64,000 bases of DNA, from positions 620,001-684,000 of the forward strand of contig OZ037873.1 in assembly GCA_964035575.1 (NCBI GenBank), read 5' to 3'. The DNA is from Rhynchopus sp. YZ270_cl-10 (taxonomy: Eukaryota; Euglenozoa; Diplonemea; Diplonemida; Diplonemidae). Below are positions 1 to 10,097 of the stretch, one piece after another (the stretch's first letter is position 1; every line of letters starts with the position of its first letter). The position numbers and the translations under genes are program-made. Below the pieces are notes generated by a model. It worked only from the letters and a program-made list of their open reading frames with translations, was not told the origin of the DNA and searched no databases.

Positions 1-1015
1 CTCTGTACAATTACGGTATATTTCGTTGGCTGGTGGTCTGAAGAGTGATCTGACCATATTCTCCAGGTATAACAAATGCCCAAATAATGCATTGGCGAAG
101 GAATTTTGCACTTTTGACCATCACACATTACTTGTATTTTTACCGGTTTTTTAATGAGTACAACCTATGTCAGAGCACGCTGTCCCACAGATTTTAGAAT
201 TTGGGGGGGTCACGCAACAGGGATTACGCAGCTCCCCATACTTATCGCTAAATATGCCGTTTTCCCCGAAAAATTTTAGAATTCCACGCCCAATTTCTTT
301 CTTTTTGGCAAAAAAAGGTCCTCAGAAGCTCAATTCCGGAAACAAATACGGGGGGAGCGACGTTTTCCAACTCCTCCGCCATCAGCAGGAACACCTCCGT
401 TTTCTCTTGAATCTGTGACGCTTGTTGCTGAGAAACAGGGCAACAGCGCGTTCAAGCATATTCCCCATATTTTCAGTGTTAAACTCGTGGCGAAGCCACG
501 GTACGCAACATTTCTAAAAAATGCGCTTACAATTGCACCTTTTTTTACAGCCAAACTATGTCATGGAAAGGATGTAATGCAAGCTTGCGCCGCAGGCGCA
601 TGGTACGCTACTTTTTTCTTTGCCCTTATCCTTCTTTCTCACTCCTCATTGCTTCCCAAAGGTTCTGGCGAAGCCACGGTACGCAACATTTCTTTAAAAT
701 GTTGACATAAAATGGCACTTTTGTTGGTAACTATCGTCCAGTTCCGTAAATTTTACTTCCATATTTTGCTAAAACGAAAGTTTCTAGCGAAGCCACGGTA
801 CGCAACATTTCTAAAAATTGCGCTTAAAATTGCCTACTATGTCGCGGGAAGGGTGGGTTGAAAGCTCGCGCCGCAGTGCATCTTCCTTTTCCGGTAAAAT
901 AGAAGAAAATTGTCTTCTAAAAATAGATCTGTGGGGGGTAGGTGAGAGGTGGGCGGAGCCCCCACTCCTCACCTAACCCCACCCCAGCCTCAATCCAAAA
1001 CCCTGTATTTTTTTT
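1..1015. repeat. Intergenic repeats: three GCGAAGCCACGGTACGC copies
   Basis: No convincing gene. The motif GCGAAGCCACGGTACGCAAC followed by ATTTCTAAAA appears at about 488, 668 and 787 in the same orientation. GC-rich palindromes of the type GCGCCGCAGGCGC lie near 590. The same two motifs recur inside the hAT-type elements at 26.5-27.1 kb and (reverse strand) 18.4-19.1 kb, so this stretch is probably a decayed cluster of non-autonomous transposons. Open frames here are short and low in complexity. Confidence 0.5.
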
Positions 1016-1194
1016 TTGGTATTTTTTGAGCTGAGATTTTCAAAAAATACCAAAAATACCAGGGTCAACCGCTGTGATGCTCATTGTTTAGAACACAGGG
1101 CTATTTCTAAATATGGGGTCCGGAGTCCAAAATCCAATCCGGGACACAATTTTGGCAGATTTATTTTGGGCCAAAAACGTCTTCATTTACATTT

Positions 1195-1430
1195 TTGGGA
1201 TTCGCCCGTGCAGTGGTGGGGTCAATCTCGAAAATTGGATTTTTTGACCACTTAAATTTTGGGAAATATGAGCCCGGTCACTTATACGTGGGCCCATTTT
1301 CGGCTAAAATTTTCCTCAAAATCCGGGTTTGTAAAATTGACCCTTCTGTGAAGGAAGGTTGTGGAAAAGGGTCCTTATTTGCATTTTTGGAAGCCGCCCG
1401 TGCAGTGGTGGGGTCAATTTGCAGAATTGG
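1195..1430 (+). repeat. Dispersed repeat containing GTGGTGGGGTCAAT, two copies
   Basis: Two units at about 1200-1250 and 1385-1430 share the order CCCGTGCAGTGGTGGGGTCA then a short AT-rich tail. Related units lie at 25.4-25.9 kb (three spaced copies) and, on the reverse strand, at 61.23-61.30 kb, where they read GGGGTCAATTTGCCGAAATG. I see no coding potential. It is a moderate-copy intergenic and intronic repeat of unknown class. Confidence 0.5.
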
Positions 1431-1572
1431 GCAAGTTCTTGCAAGACAACGGGTAATGTTTGTTAGATCTAAGGAGGGAAGGGGAGCGTTTGTAGCTCAC
1501 ACAGCACCCCAAACCCTGGCCTCTCTGTCCACAGCACACAGCTCTTCCCCTGAGTTCCATTTGTGACTCAAC

Positions 1573-1956
1573 ATGCTGAGCGCATCTTCAGTACGATGGG
1601 TGGATGAGCGAGAAGAGGCGCAACTGGCTAGTTGCACCAAAGCTGCACAAGCTTGTGGTCGTAGCACGCAGTTTGCGCGAGAGCAAGCCGCCACAAGAGA
1701 ATGGTTGCAGGAGGAGAAGGAGCGTGCGGGAGCTATATTGACTGCGACGCGACAGCTGAGGACCCCAAGGTTGATGATGATGCTGAGCATCACGACTCTG
1801 ACATCAGTGAAGGCTCTTGGGACTAAACGCATACAGTCTTGTCCGTACCCATTTCTCCCACACAAGTCACCACCCCCTTGTGACTTGCCTGTAACAGTGG
1901 AAACGTTTCCCTCCCAGCCGCAAACCCGTTCAGTGTATCGTGAGCCACTGCAGTGA
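1573..1956 (+). pseudogene. Coding-like remnant, unrecognised
   Basis: The first 60 or so codons are rich in Ala, Glu, Arg and Gln and would form a charged helix (a stretch such as EEAQLASCTKAAQACG, later REWLQEEKERAGAI), with base usage like the real genes. The second half is proline- and threonine-rich and loses that character. No domain is recognisable and there are no neighbours to support a gene. It may be a decayed exon or transposon fragment. Confidence 0.2.
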
Positions 1957-3044
1957 CCCACTCACGCTCGACCCTGTCCCTCCTTGTAAACAGTTCGCCT
2001 TCTCCTACGTTGTGCTAAGGAAAACCAAAAAACATGCTCAAAAATGATGGGCACGGGGGTCAGACTCCACTTCTGACCACCTAAAATTAGGTCATACACG
2101 TGTTATACCCCAAACTGACCAAGAAATTTTCCCAGTGTTCGATGGTGATCGAATTAAATCGGTGGTAAAAAGTGAAAAATGGGGCATGCCAGGCCCACGT
2201 CAATCAGCCTAAAAATGTTGCAACTTTAAACGCGCGTCTCTCCCGTACACCAATATACACTTTTTAACACATACAGTACAGCAAGGGAAAACCAAGGGAT
2301 TTTACCCTGTGTTCTCCTTGTTACGGCTGCACTAACCTAATCATCAAAACTGCTCGATTTTGGCTTTATCTAAAAGATCGACATCAATTCTTACGAAATA
2401 TAATTTATTTTACGATTTTGAGTAGAATTCTGTTTGCAGGGCGAAGTCACGAGGCAGGGGGTGATTTTGGGGGTGAGCGCCAAAAAAAGTCCTTTTCCTA
2501 GGGTTGACCCACCTCCCTCCAGCATCCAACGATATGACATTTTCACGAAAGTTGTCGATTCTTGCCTTATTCTTGTCACACAGAAAAAAAATGTTTTTAC
2601 GAAAATGAGTAGAACCCCATTACCCCTACCAACGTGTGGCATTCGTGCGCCACTATAGTGGCACTTGCTATGGGTAAAAACGGTTTTCTGGTTTTAGTGC
2701 CTCGCTGGCGACATCCGTTGGGGGGGATTCTGGTGTGAGAATGTTCTCGATTTTTGCTTTATTTGAAAGATTCGCCACAAAATCGTTTCAAGGAAAAGAG
2801 TCGGTCAAAAAGTCCAAGTAGAACCCAGAAACTCTCCCTTGCCACCCATTTCACGCCCATGCCCCTTGTACTACTAGAGGAAAAAAAAAAACGATCGTGA
2901 AAAAAAAAAAACGATCGTGAAAAAAAAAAAAAAAATGTCAAGATCTTGAAAAAAACCGTCACGATCGTTCTCACACTATGATTTTTGAAAAAAAAAAACG
3001 CCGTGACCCCGGGCCACCCCATCTGTGATGAGTCTCTCCAAGAG
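1957..3044. other. Intergenic, no gene seen
   Basis: AT-rich sequence with A-runs and T-runs. At about 2878-2935 the motif ACGATCGTGA separated by A-runs is repeated three times, an imperfect short tandem repeat. Nothing here looks coding on either strand. Confidence 0.4.
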
Positions 3045-3093
3045 TTACAGACAATTGTCCTCCTGTTCCTCCTGTTCCTCCTCCGTCTCGCTC

Positions 3094-3354
3094 TCATTGT
3101 CCTCCTGGGGTGCCGGTGATGCAACTACAGGAGTAGTAAACGGCGGACACCCCTTTTCTCCTGGTGGTTCTCTTCTGCATATGGAGAGACATATGCTTCG
3201 AGCTCCACACCTCGCGCATCCAGCTCCTCGCGTCCCACCCTTTGCCCCCCTGCCAGTGAACCCCTGCATACACCTGCAGCTCGGCGAAGTTTTTTAGGCC
3301 TCGGAAAGGCCGGGTTTTCAGCTCCTGAGCGAATGCTTTGGCTGCTGATTCCAT
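3094..3354 (-). pseudogene. Minus-strand coding-like remnant, unrecognised
   Basis: Read on the minus strand from 3354, about 60 codons look like a real protein (for example FAQELKTRPFRGLKNFAELQ, then GGKGWDARSW). A different frame just downstream is strongly acidic with Glu/Asp runs. The switch of frame suggests decay. No domain is recognised. It is one of few minus-strand coding-like pieces in a window where every confident gene is on the plus strand, which favours a mobile-element or dead-gene origin. Confidence 0.2.
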
Positions 3355-4435
3355 TTCCCCCTGTTGTGTTGTTCTGTGGGTGGTTATATGGGTGTTTGTG
3401 AGGATTTCCTTGTATATCCTTAGTATTTACAGGTAAAATAAGGGGACACATAGCTGTTGACATAGCTTTTCCTATCTAAATTAATATCTACTCGGAATTT
3501 TTCACCGATTTTTTTTTTAATGAACTCAGAAACTTAACTCTGAGTTCATTTAAAAAAAAAATCTTATAAAATACCAAAATTTTAATTAGTGAAATACCAA
3601 TAAGCATGGATGTTAGCTTTAGGGGGGGGTCTTTCGCGGACGCTCCCATTTCTTTCTTTTTCCCCCGCCTCTCCCAAACGAAACGCAACACTCCGGGGCC
3701 GATTTCGGAATTTGGCCAAAAAGGGTCGGATTTAGAGATATCCTTGGTTGAGAGAATCTCCAAGAGTGCCCACCTGCTAGCCTACGGGCGTCGTGCACTT
3801 TGAAATTCTTTTTTGAGAAGTGTTGAAAGAATTCTAAGGGTGCGGCTGTTGCGCCCGCAACGGAAAGGGATTCACTTCTTTTTATTTATTTATTTTATGT
3901 TTCTCGCTTCACTTACTACTTCAAACAGGCCCCCATCATATGTTATGCTTTGTCCCCGTCCCCATCTCCGTCCGTCCCTCCTAAGGGGATGGCTCCAGTT
4001 GATATCCACGGAGATTACGTATTGACACCAGTGTTGTATTTTGCCTCTTCCTTTTTTCTAGGGGGGTAGTAATGCAGTTAACCCCCAGCCCCGTAGAATT
4101 TTGTTTTTGTTTGTTTGTTCCAACGATTGTCGGCAGGTGGCTACGTACAACAGGTCTAGGTTCATCTTGAAGACCGTCTATTCTCCCATATGATTCACAG
4201 TGCGAGCAGAGCTTCTTCCATTTTGATAGAAAATACTTCCTTTGTTGTTTTCATTTCACTCCCACCAAAATGACATTAAAGGGCTGTCTGATCGCTGCCT
4301 TAAGCTGTGTTAACCCCTTTGCCTGCATCCTTAGTGAATAATGCAATCAAACGTGAGATTTACTATGCACACCCATGTGAGTGCTCTCACGCACGTTGGC
4401 CACAACCGCCTTCACCATTCCCTAAACCCCATCCC
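3355..4435. other. Intergenic, no gene seen
   Basis: A palindrome lies near 3518-3560 (AACTCAGAAACTTAACTCTG flanked by A/T runs). The rest is low-complexity pyrimidine-rich DNA with short frames only. Confidence 0.35.
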
Positions 4436-4520
4436 CCTGGGGGTCCACCCCGGTACACGGTCATGTACCAAGGTACACTGTTCACGAGCGAGCTGTTGTA
4501 TTTCAAGTCAAGTTTTGTTT
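4436..4520 (+). repeat. SINE-like element, partial copy A
   Basis: Holds the 3' part of the dispersed element seen whole at 57.60-57.73 kb and 63.85-63.97 kb: a GGTCCACCCCGGTACAC block, then ACCAAGGTACACTGTTCACG, then TTGTATTTCAAGTCAA. The usual ACGAGAG core is changed to ACGAGCGAG. It lies about 300 nt upstream of the first ankyrin gene, in sense orientation like every other copy. Confidence 0.55.
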
Positions 4521-4601
4521 TTGCATGTTTCCGTCCTCTGCAAGCCCTTGTGCAGAAGAGGCACCACAGAGCAAACAGACGACAGGACGTAGTGCAGGTA
4601 T

Positions 4602-4812
4602 GTGCATGCGTTGTTTCAACCTGATGGTGACCTTGCGCCAAGAAGGAATGTTGATGTTGCCCTCGGACGTCACATGGTTCGGGAAGGATCAGACACAGGT
4701 GCGATGGTTGCAAAGAAGGAAATCAAACTTGTGGATAAGTGGTGGAATAGTGGTGGGATGACACGTCACAACCTCTGCAGAAAGGGTCACATCAAAACAC
4801 AAACACAACACC
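4602..4812 (+). other. 5' flank of the ankyrin gene with a coding-like frame
   Basis: One frame from 4602 runs through this flank and overlaps the ankyrin start. Its residues look moderately protein-like (DGDLAPRRNVDVALGRHM), but it has no recognisable domain. The last 60 nt (from CACAACCTCTGCAGAAAGG to the ATG) are shared with the second ankyrin gene at 42.6 kb and so mark the start of the duplicated unit. I do not call a gene. Confidence 0.25.
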
Positions 4813-6579
4813 ATGTCGAAGCGACACACAGACAGCACATCGGATGAGAACCCACGAAAGAGAAGAAAGCTTTCTGCAGGCGAGGTCTTGGTGGAGGCTG
4901 CCAGGAAGGGTGACACCACTGCCGTGCGGGCGGGACTTGAGAAGTTCACCCCAGACATTGACAGCAAAACAGTTGCCTTCGATGCTGTGCACGAGGCATG
5001 CAGAGGGAACCACGATGAATGCCTCGCACTGCTTCTTCCGTATGTTGAGACAACGCAGATGGGCTTTGGGATCCTGCTGAGTGAGTGTGTCCACGCAGAC
5101 CACACTGCGTGCACAGAGGTCCTCTTGCAGCATTGGAAGTCAGTCTGCAGCAACGTGGCGCATGTCCCACTCGAGTCGGAGGGCAGCAAAGGTCAGACAT
5201 CAGGTCTCTGTCCAGCCATGTGGTCGGACCCTGCAGTGTGTCAGGTGCTCATTGATGCAGGGGCAGACATCGAGACAAAGGATGTTGAGGGACGTTCGCC
5301 TCTGCACTTCGCTTGCAGTTCAGGATCACTCGGTGTTGTGAAGATGTTGGTGAGAGCAGGTGCGGGTGTGGGTGTTCCAGACAGCATGGGACAAACATGT
5401 CTGATGCTTGCGACATACTGTAGACACACCGAGACTGTGCGCTACCTTGTGGGTTTGAAGGAGGTGGACGTGGATAAGAGGAACAACATGAGAGGCTACA
5501 CTGTGTTGCATTTGGCCGTGCAACAAAACCTTGCAGATATGGTGAAGGTGTTCATTGATGCAGGGGCAGAGGTTGAGGCAAAGGACGGCTCAGGACATTC
5601 GCCTCTGCACGTGGCAAGCAGTTCAGGATCACTCGAATTTGTGAAGCTGTTGGTTGCAGCTGGTGCAGGAGTGCGTGTCACAGACAACGAAGGAGCCACG
5701 TGTCTGCTCTTTGCTGCAGTTCATGGATGCACCGAGACTGTGCGTTATCTTGTGGGCGTGGAGGGGGTGGAAGTGGAACACACAGATGACATCTATGGCC
5801 GCACTGCGTTGCATTGGGCACTGCATACACAGCATGCAGATGTGGTGCAGGTGCTCATTGATGCAGGGGCAAACATTGAGGCAAAGGACAAGAAAGGCTA
5901 CTCTCCACTGCTCTTTGCTTGCGTGATAGGAGAATTAGTGCTGGTGAAGAAGTTGGTTGCAGCTGGTGCAGGAGTGCGTGTCACAAATGATGAAGGAACC
6001 GCGTGTCTCGCGATTGCGGCATCTCGTGGACACACCGAGACTGTGCGTTATCTTGTGGACTTGCCGGAGGTGGAAGTGGATCACGCAGATGACGAAGGAC
6101 GCACTGCGTTGCATTGGGCACTGTATACGAAACATGCAGATGTGGTGCCGGTGCTCATTGATGCAGGGGCAGACATTGAGGCAAGGTGCAACGACGGGTA
6201 TTCGCCACTACTTTACGCTACCGAAGCAGAGGAACTCGGCCTTTTCAAACTATTGGTCAGATCCGGTGCTGGAGTGTGTGTTGCAGGCAACGAGGGAGTG
6301 ACGTGCCTTGCCATTGCATCGATTGGTGGTCAAACAGAATTTGTCTCTTTTATTCTGTCTTTGCCTGAGGTGGACGTGAACGACGCTGCTGGCCGGAAGG
6401 CGCTGCGTGCGGCAGTGAGGCAGAAGTTTCCAGATGTGGTTCAGGCGTTCATTGATGCAGGGGCAGACGTCAACGGAGCAACCTACCCTGCGTGCTCACT
6501 TCTGATTGAGGCTTGCAGTCATGGAGATTTGGTGATGGTGAAGAAGTTGGTTGAAGCTGGTGCACGGTGGCCAGTTTGA
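4813..6579 (+). CDS. Ankyrin-repeat protein (copy 1, truncated by a MITE)
   Basis: 588 residues, single exon. The first 30 residues are basic (RKRRKLSAGEVLVEAARKGD) and could act as a nuclear signal. Residues 25-140 contain diverged ankyrin units. From about residue 140 to the end are classical ankyrin repeats (GRSPLHFACSSGSLGVVKML type), arranged as three-repeat modules of about 97 residues. Ankyrin arrays are protein-binding scaffolds; no enzymatic domain is present, so the partner is unknown. The start is chosen because the flanking sequence ACACAACACC-ATG-TCGAAGCG is shared with the paralogue at 42650. The last repeat breaks off in a transposon end: the final residues ARWPV and the stop come from the MITE at 6563, and the original last repeat survives downstream as a remnant (6734-6817). 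The protein is thus shorter than its ancestor by about one to two repeats but may still fold. Confidence 0.85.
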   Translation: MSKRHTDSTSDENPRKRRKLSAGEVLVEAARKGDTTAVRAGLEKFTPDIDSKTVAFDAVHEACRGNHDECLALLLPYVETTQMGFGILLSECVHADHTACTEVLLQHWKSVCSNVAHVPLESEGSKGQTSGLCPAMWSDPAVCQVLIDAGADIETKDVEGRSPLHFACSSGSLGVVKMLVRAGAGVGVPDSMGQTCLMLATYCRHTETVRYLVGLKEVDVDKRNNMRGYTVLHLAVQQNLADMVKVFIDAGAEVEAKDGSGHSPLHVASSSGSLEFVKLLVAAGAGVRVTDNEGATCLLFAAVHGCTETVRYLVGVEGVEVEHTDDIYGRTALHWALHTQHADVVQVLIDAGANIEAKDKKGYSPLLFACVIGELVLVKKLVAAGAGVRVTNDEGTACLAIAASRGHTETVRYLVDLPEVEVDHADDEGRTALHWALYTKHADVVPVLIDAGADIEARCNDGYSPLLYATEAEELGLFKLLVRSGAGVCVAGNEGVTCLAIASIGGQTEFVSFILSLPEVDVNDAAGRKALRAAVRQKFPDVVQAFIDAGADVNGATYPACSLLIEACSHGDLVMVKKLVEAGARWPV

Positions 6580-6659
6580 TTGGGACAGCGTCAAAATTTG
6601 ACGTTATTTGGGATAGGGTACACTATCCCAGGGAGAGCGTCTGGCCACCCAGGACCCAG
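6563..6659. mobile_element. MITE with CACGGTGGCCAG terminus, inserted in the ankyrin gene
   Basis: Starts CACGGTGGCCAGTTTGA and ends with the partial inverse GAGCGTCTGGCCACC. The same family is seen more completely at 17591-17709, where inner terminal sequence GGGAGAGCGCCAAAAA also matches. It supplies the stop codon of the ankyrin gene. The right terminus has lost its last bases. Confidence 0.6.
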
Positions 6660-6733
6660 GTACCCCCCAATGACATAACGAAGTATCGCTTGAAAGTACC
6701 GTTCAATATACGTTGCTTGGTGTGCAGTGAAGT

Positions 6734-6817
6734 GATGACAACACTGCGTTGCATTTGGCAGTGCGCAAGAATCGTGCAGATGTTGTGAAGATACTCCGCG
6801 AGCACGGTGCTGCTTAG
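6734..6817 (+). pseudogene. Orphaned C-terminal ankyrin repeat of copy 1
   Basis: The frame ending at the TAG at 6815 reads DNTALHLAVRKNRADVVKIL then REHGAA and stop: a clean C-terminal ankyrin repeat. It lies about 75 nt beyond the MITE end and in a different frame from the truncated gene, so it is the displaced tail of copy 1. It shows what the natural end of this family looks like. Confidence 0.65.
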
Positions 6818-7643
6818 GCAGAACCAAGAGGACGTGAGAGGACATGTTGCAATGGTAAGTTTATGAAACTTGAGAGAAAAAGAAAAGGAAAAAAGAAAGT
6901 GATGTGTATAGCTGAATGGCTGATGACTTCGATCGGGGTGCTGGAGAAAATGTAAAACTGGTTCACCAAAAAAAGCAGCAGAGTTCCTTGTCTGCTGTTG
7001 TCCTTTTCAAGAAGAATTTATCAGGATATGAGTCTTGATGTTTGTTGTTATTCTGTTTATTTCCTTGTTTTCAAAATACAAGGACGGTGTATTTCATATC
7101 GCAGAGAGTGTGCAACTACATCTTTACCTGCGCAAAAACATGGATACACCGATTTTTTTTTGCACACGTTTAATGTTAAGACTTTTCATAAAACCCCCTT
7201 TTTCAAAAACGCAGCGACAGACTCTTTCCTGTCTGTAACTCAGAGAAAAAAACGTTTGTTTTTTTTACTTTGTAAACTGCATCTCGGAACCTATTCCTCA
7301 TGACTTTCACACACCCACTCATGGTCTGCGAGGTGTCGCTCTGTTTATGTCTGCAATGATACTTCTGCGCTGTGGTCCCTCATGCAACCGTAGGAACAGG
7401 TGTCGTTCTCGCCTCTCAAGAATGTACGAAGTCTGCAGAGGGATCAGGAACGAGCTTTGCCTGTTTGTGTTTTTCCAAAACACTTCAATGCTTCTCTGCA
7501 GCAGACACATGCCGCTGTGTGCCGTTGGCCCAGTGAAGAGCGTGTCTGAACCGTCTGAACCTTTCCCGTGTGCACAACACACCCACGACCCCACCTTTCA
7601 CCCCACACAGATACCACACACCCACACACCTATCTCCCAGACA
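6818..7643. other. Intergenic between ankyrin and sulfatase genes
   Basis: No gene. The first 200 nt are A-rich, then AT-rich DNA with T-runs. From about 7560 to 7643 the DNA becomes C/A-rich (CACACCCACACACC) and ends TCTCCCAG just before the sulfatase ATG, a possible splice acceptor. The reading frame of the sulfatase is open upstream to 7347, but those codons lack protein character and I treat them as leader. Confidence 0.4.
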
Positions 7644-10097
7644 ATGCATGCGCTGTGTGTGCTTGTGGCAGCATGTGTGCTGCCGGTGGTGTCGGGGGTG
7701 CCGAACATCATGCTCTTCATGCCCGACGACTTCAAGTTCAAGTGGAGCGAGGCACCCGAAGGCACGTCGCCCCTGCCTGTCGACATCCCCACGCCCAACT
7801 TCGACCGTGTGCGTGACGAGGGTGCGGTGTTTGAGCGTGCGTACACAGCAAGCCCGAAGTGTGCGCCCTCACGCTTTGCGCTGCTCACTGGACGCTACCC
7901 GAGTAGGGGTGTATGGGCTGTGGACAGAACACGCGGCACCTACGAAGATTCGAGGCGGTGGGACGGGCGCACATACATCGAAGTGCCGCAGACGAAGATT
8001 ACCGATTCGGACGCTGTGGACAACCTGCAGACAGCACTGAAGGGTGCTGGGTACGAGACCATCCACTCTGGGAAGTGGCACCTGTTCCCAGGCGGCTTGG
8101 ATGACGGCTACCTGTCCGACTACAGCTCGCTCGTGACTGCAATTGAGGCAACGGGGTTCACGACTGTGGCGTCTGCGTACATTGCGAACATGGGTGACGA
8201 GGGGGCGACGGACGGGAAGAAGACGTGGTCGCACAACCACGAGTGGCTTGTGTCGACGTCGCTTGCAGCTGTCACCACAGCTGTGCAGAACGCGAAGCCG
8301 TTCTTCCTGTACTTTGCACCGACAGGGCCACACAGCCCAAAGACGTACAACGCGCTGTTTGACTTCACTGCACGCCAGACGCCTGCAGGTGTGCTGGACG
8401 AGACGCCTGTGACAACGATGCGGTCACGTCGGGAGCTGTGGGCTGCTGCAGAGGCCCTCCACAACCGCCAGTCAGTGCAGGAAACACTTGCCGGTGGGAT
8501 GTGGGTGGACGACGCGTTGGGTGCCCTGCTTGACGGGCTGGAGGACCTGGACGTGTTGGACAACACTCTGGTGGTGGTGTGCCTGGACCACGGTGTGGAG
8601 GGGAAGTCGACGCTTGCGGAGACGGGGACACGCATCATGCAGGCTGTGCGCTACCCGGGTGTGTCTGAGGGGACAGTGGTGTCGTCTGTTGTGAGCAACA
8701 TCGACACGGCTGCAACGATGCTGGCCGTTGCAGGGGTGGTGCCGCAGTACACGTTGGACGGTGTGTCGTGGCTGGCAGAGGTGCAGGGGTCTGTCCCTGC
8801 CACGACTTTCCCGAAGGTGATGGAGTTCGGCCTTGAGCGTGCTGTGCTTGCAGGGGGTTTCAAGTACTACGAGGGTGCGCTGTACGACCTTGCGTCTGAT
8901 CCGGAGGAGGAGACCGACCTGTCGGGAGTGCGCACACAGGCAGCAACGCTGGCAGCGATGCAGGAGTACATGGCGTGCCACGACACGGACACATCTGCGT
9001 TGCGCGTGGCCCCTGGCACCTGCACACAGAACACAATTACGAATGTGTTTGCGAACGGCCCACCAGTTCCGGTGCCGACAGACCCCACACCACCAGTTGT
9101 GACAGACGCACCAGTGCCTGCGACAGACGCATCTGTGCCTGTTGTGCCTGAGACCGACGCACCGGCAACAGACGCACCTGTGGTTGAGCGCGACTTCGGC
9201 GACTCACTGACTCTCCCCGGACAGAGCATCCTGGAGGCTGTGCGGGAGCAGTACCTGGATGTGGTGGAGGCGCTGGTGGCGCTGATTGAGAGCAGCCCCT
9301 CGTCGATGCGGCCGCTGCTGGTGCGCCTTGCTTGGCACAGCTGTGGACAGTTCAACGGTGCTGCGATGCCGATTGGGGGGACGACTGGCGGCTGCATCAG
9401 AACGACACCGGAGAACGCACTGCCCGACAACGCAGGGGTCGACGTGGCCACGGACGCACTTGAGCCGGTGAAGGCAGCGTTTCCGTTCATCACCTACGCA
9501 GACCTGTACCAGCTTGCAGGCAACACCGCCCTTGAGTACATGGGAAGCCCGTCGCTCTTCTTCCGCCCGGGACGCATTGACTTCGTGGCCCCCACGGAGA
9601 CGGACGAGCTCTGTGTGGGTGTGGCAGAGCGCATGCCGCTGAAGCACATCAACAACGACGCCTTCCCGCACCGCGAGACACTTGACTACTTCTTTGTGAA
9701 GTTTGCGGAGCTTGGGTTCTCGCTGGACACGGACGCAGACGCGCTCTTCAAGATGGTTGCGCTGATGGGCGGACACAACATGGGTGCCATGCACCTTGCG
9801 ATCAGCGGAAACGAGGGACTGTGGACGGCGAACAACCTCGTCTTCGGGATTGAGTACTTCTATAATCTTTTCAATGGCCCGTGGGGACCGGACAGGGCAG
9901 AGTCCGACGGCACGGACCTGCAGTACCGTGGTGGACCCCAGCCCCGCTTCATCATGCTCCCGATTGACATGGTGATGCGTCAGGACGCAAGACTGAACAG
10001 GATTGTGAGGGCCTTCTCGCGTGACCGGGCTCTCTTCGAGACACACTTTGTGGCAGCCTGGCGCCAGCTGCAGGAGAACGGTGTTAACTTTGCTTGA
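7644..10097 (+). CDS. Secreted sulfatase fused to a class I haem peroxidase
   Basis: 817 residues, one exon. The ATG at 7644 begins a signal peptide (MHALCVLVAACVLPVVSG) and follows TATCTCCCAG. Residues 20-470 form an alkaline-phosphatase-fold sulfatase: metal-binding FMPDD, the formylglycine motif CAPSR followed by LTGRYP, GKWH, and a C-terminal DHG. The Cys in CAPSR would be converted to formylglycine in the ER. A linker at 472-516 repeats ATDAP/TDAPVP, as in secreted multidomain proteins. Residues 520-817 are a class I (APX/CcP/KatG superfamily) peroxidase: distal RLAWH, a GGTTGG segment, and proximal histidine in GGHNMGAMH. No membrane anchor is seen. Function inferred: extracellular or lysosome-like sulfate-ester hydrolase with peroxidase activity. 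I know of no common protein with this pairing. GC-rich third positions match the neighbouring genes. Confidence 0.85.
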   Translation: MHALCVLVAACVLPVVSGVPNIMLFMPDDFKFKWSEAPEGTSPLPVDIPTPNFDRVRDEGAVFERAYTASPKCAPSRFALLTGRYPSRGVWAVDRTRGTYEDSRRWDGRTYIEVPQTKITDSDAVDNLQTALKGAGYETIHSGKWHLFPGGLDDGYLSDYSSLVTAIEATGFTTVASAYIANMGDEGATDGKKTWSHNHEWLVSTSLAAVTTAVQNAKPFFLYFAPTGPHSPKTYNALFDFTARQTPAGVLDETPVTTMRSRRELWAAAEALHNRQSVQETLAGGMWVDDALGALLDGLEDLDVLDNTLVVVCLDHGVEGKSTLAETGTRIMQAVRYPGVSEGTVVSSVVSNIDTAATMLAVAGVVPQYTLDGVSWLAEVQGSVPATTFPKVMEFGLERAVLAGGFKYYEGALYDLASDPEEETDLSGVRTQAATLAAMQEYMACHDTDTSALRVAPGTCTQNTITNVFANGPPVPVPTDPTPPVVTDAPVPATDASVPVVPETDAPATDAPVVERDFGDSLTLPGQSILEAVREQYLDVVEALVALIESSPSSMRPLLVRLAWHSCGQFNGAAMPIGGTTGGCIRTTPENALPDNAGVDVATDALEPVKAAFPFITYADLYQLAGNTALEYMGSPSLFFRPGRIDFVAPTETDELCVGVAERMPLKHINNDAFPHRETLDYFFVKFAELGFSLDTDADALFKMVALMGGHNMGAMHLAISGNEGLWTANNLVFGIEYFYNLFNGPWGPDRAESDGTDLQYRGGPQPRFIMLPIDMVMRQDARLNRIVRAFSRDRALFETHFVAAWRQLQENGVNFA

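Noticed and set aside
7347-7643. 99-codon N-terminal extension of the sulfatase
   Set aside because: Upstream codons look random, and a clear signal peptide begins at 7644 right after an acceptor-like CCCAG.
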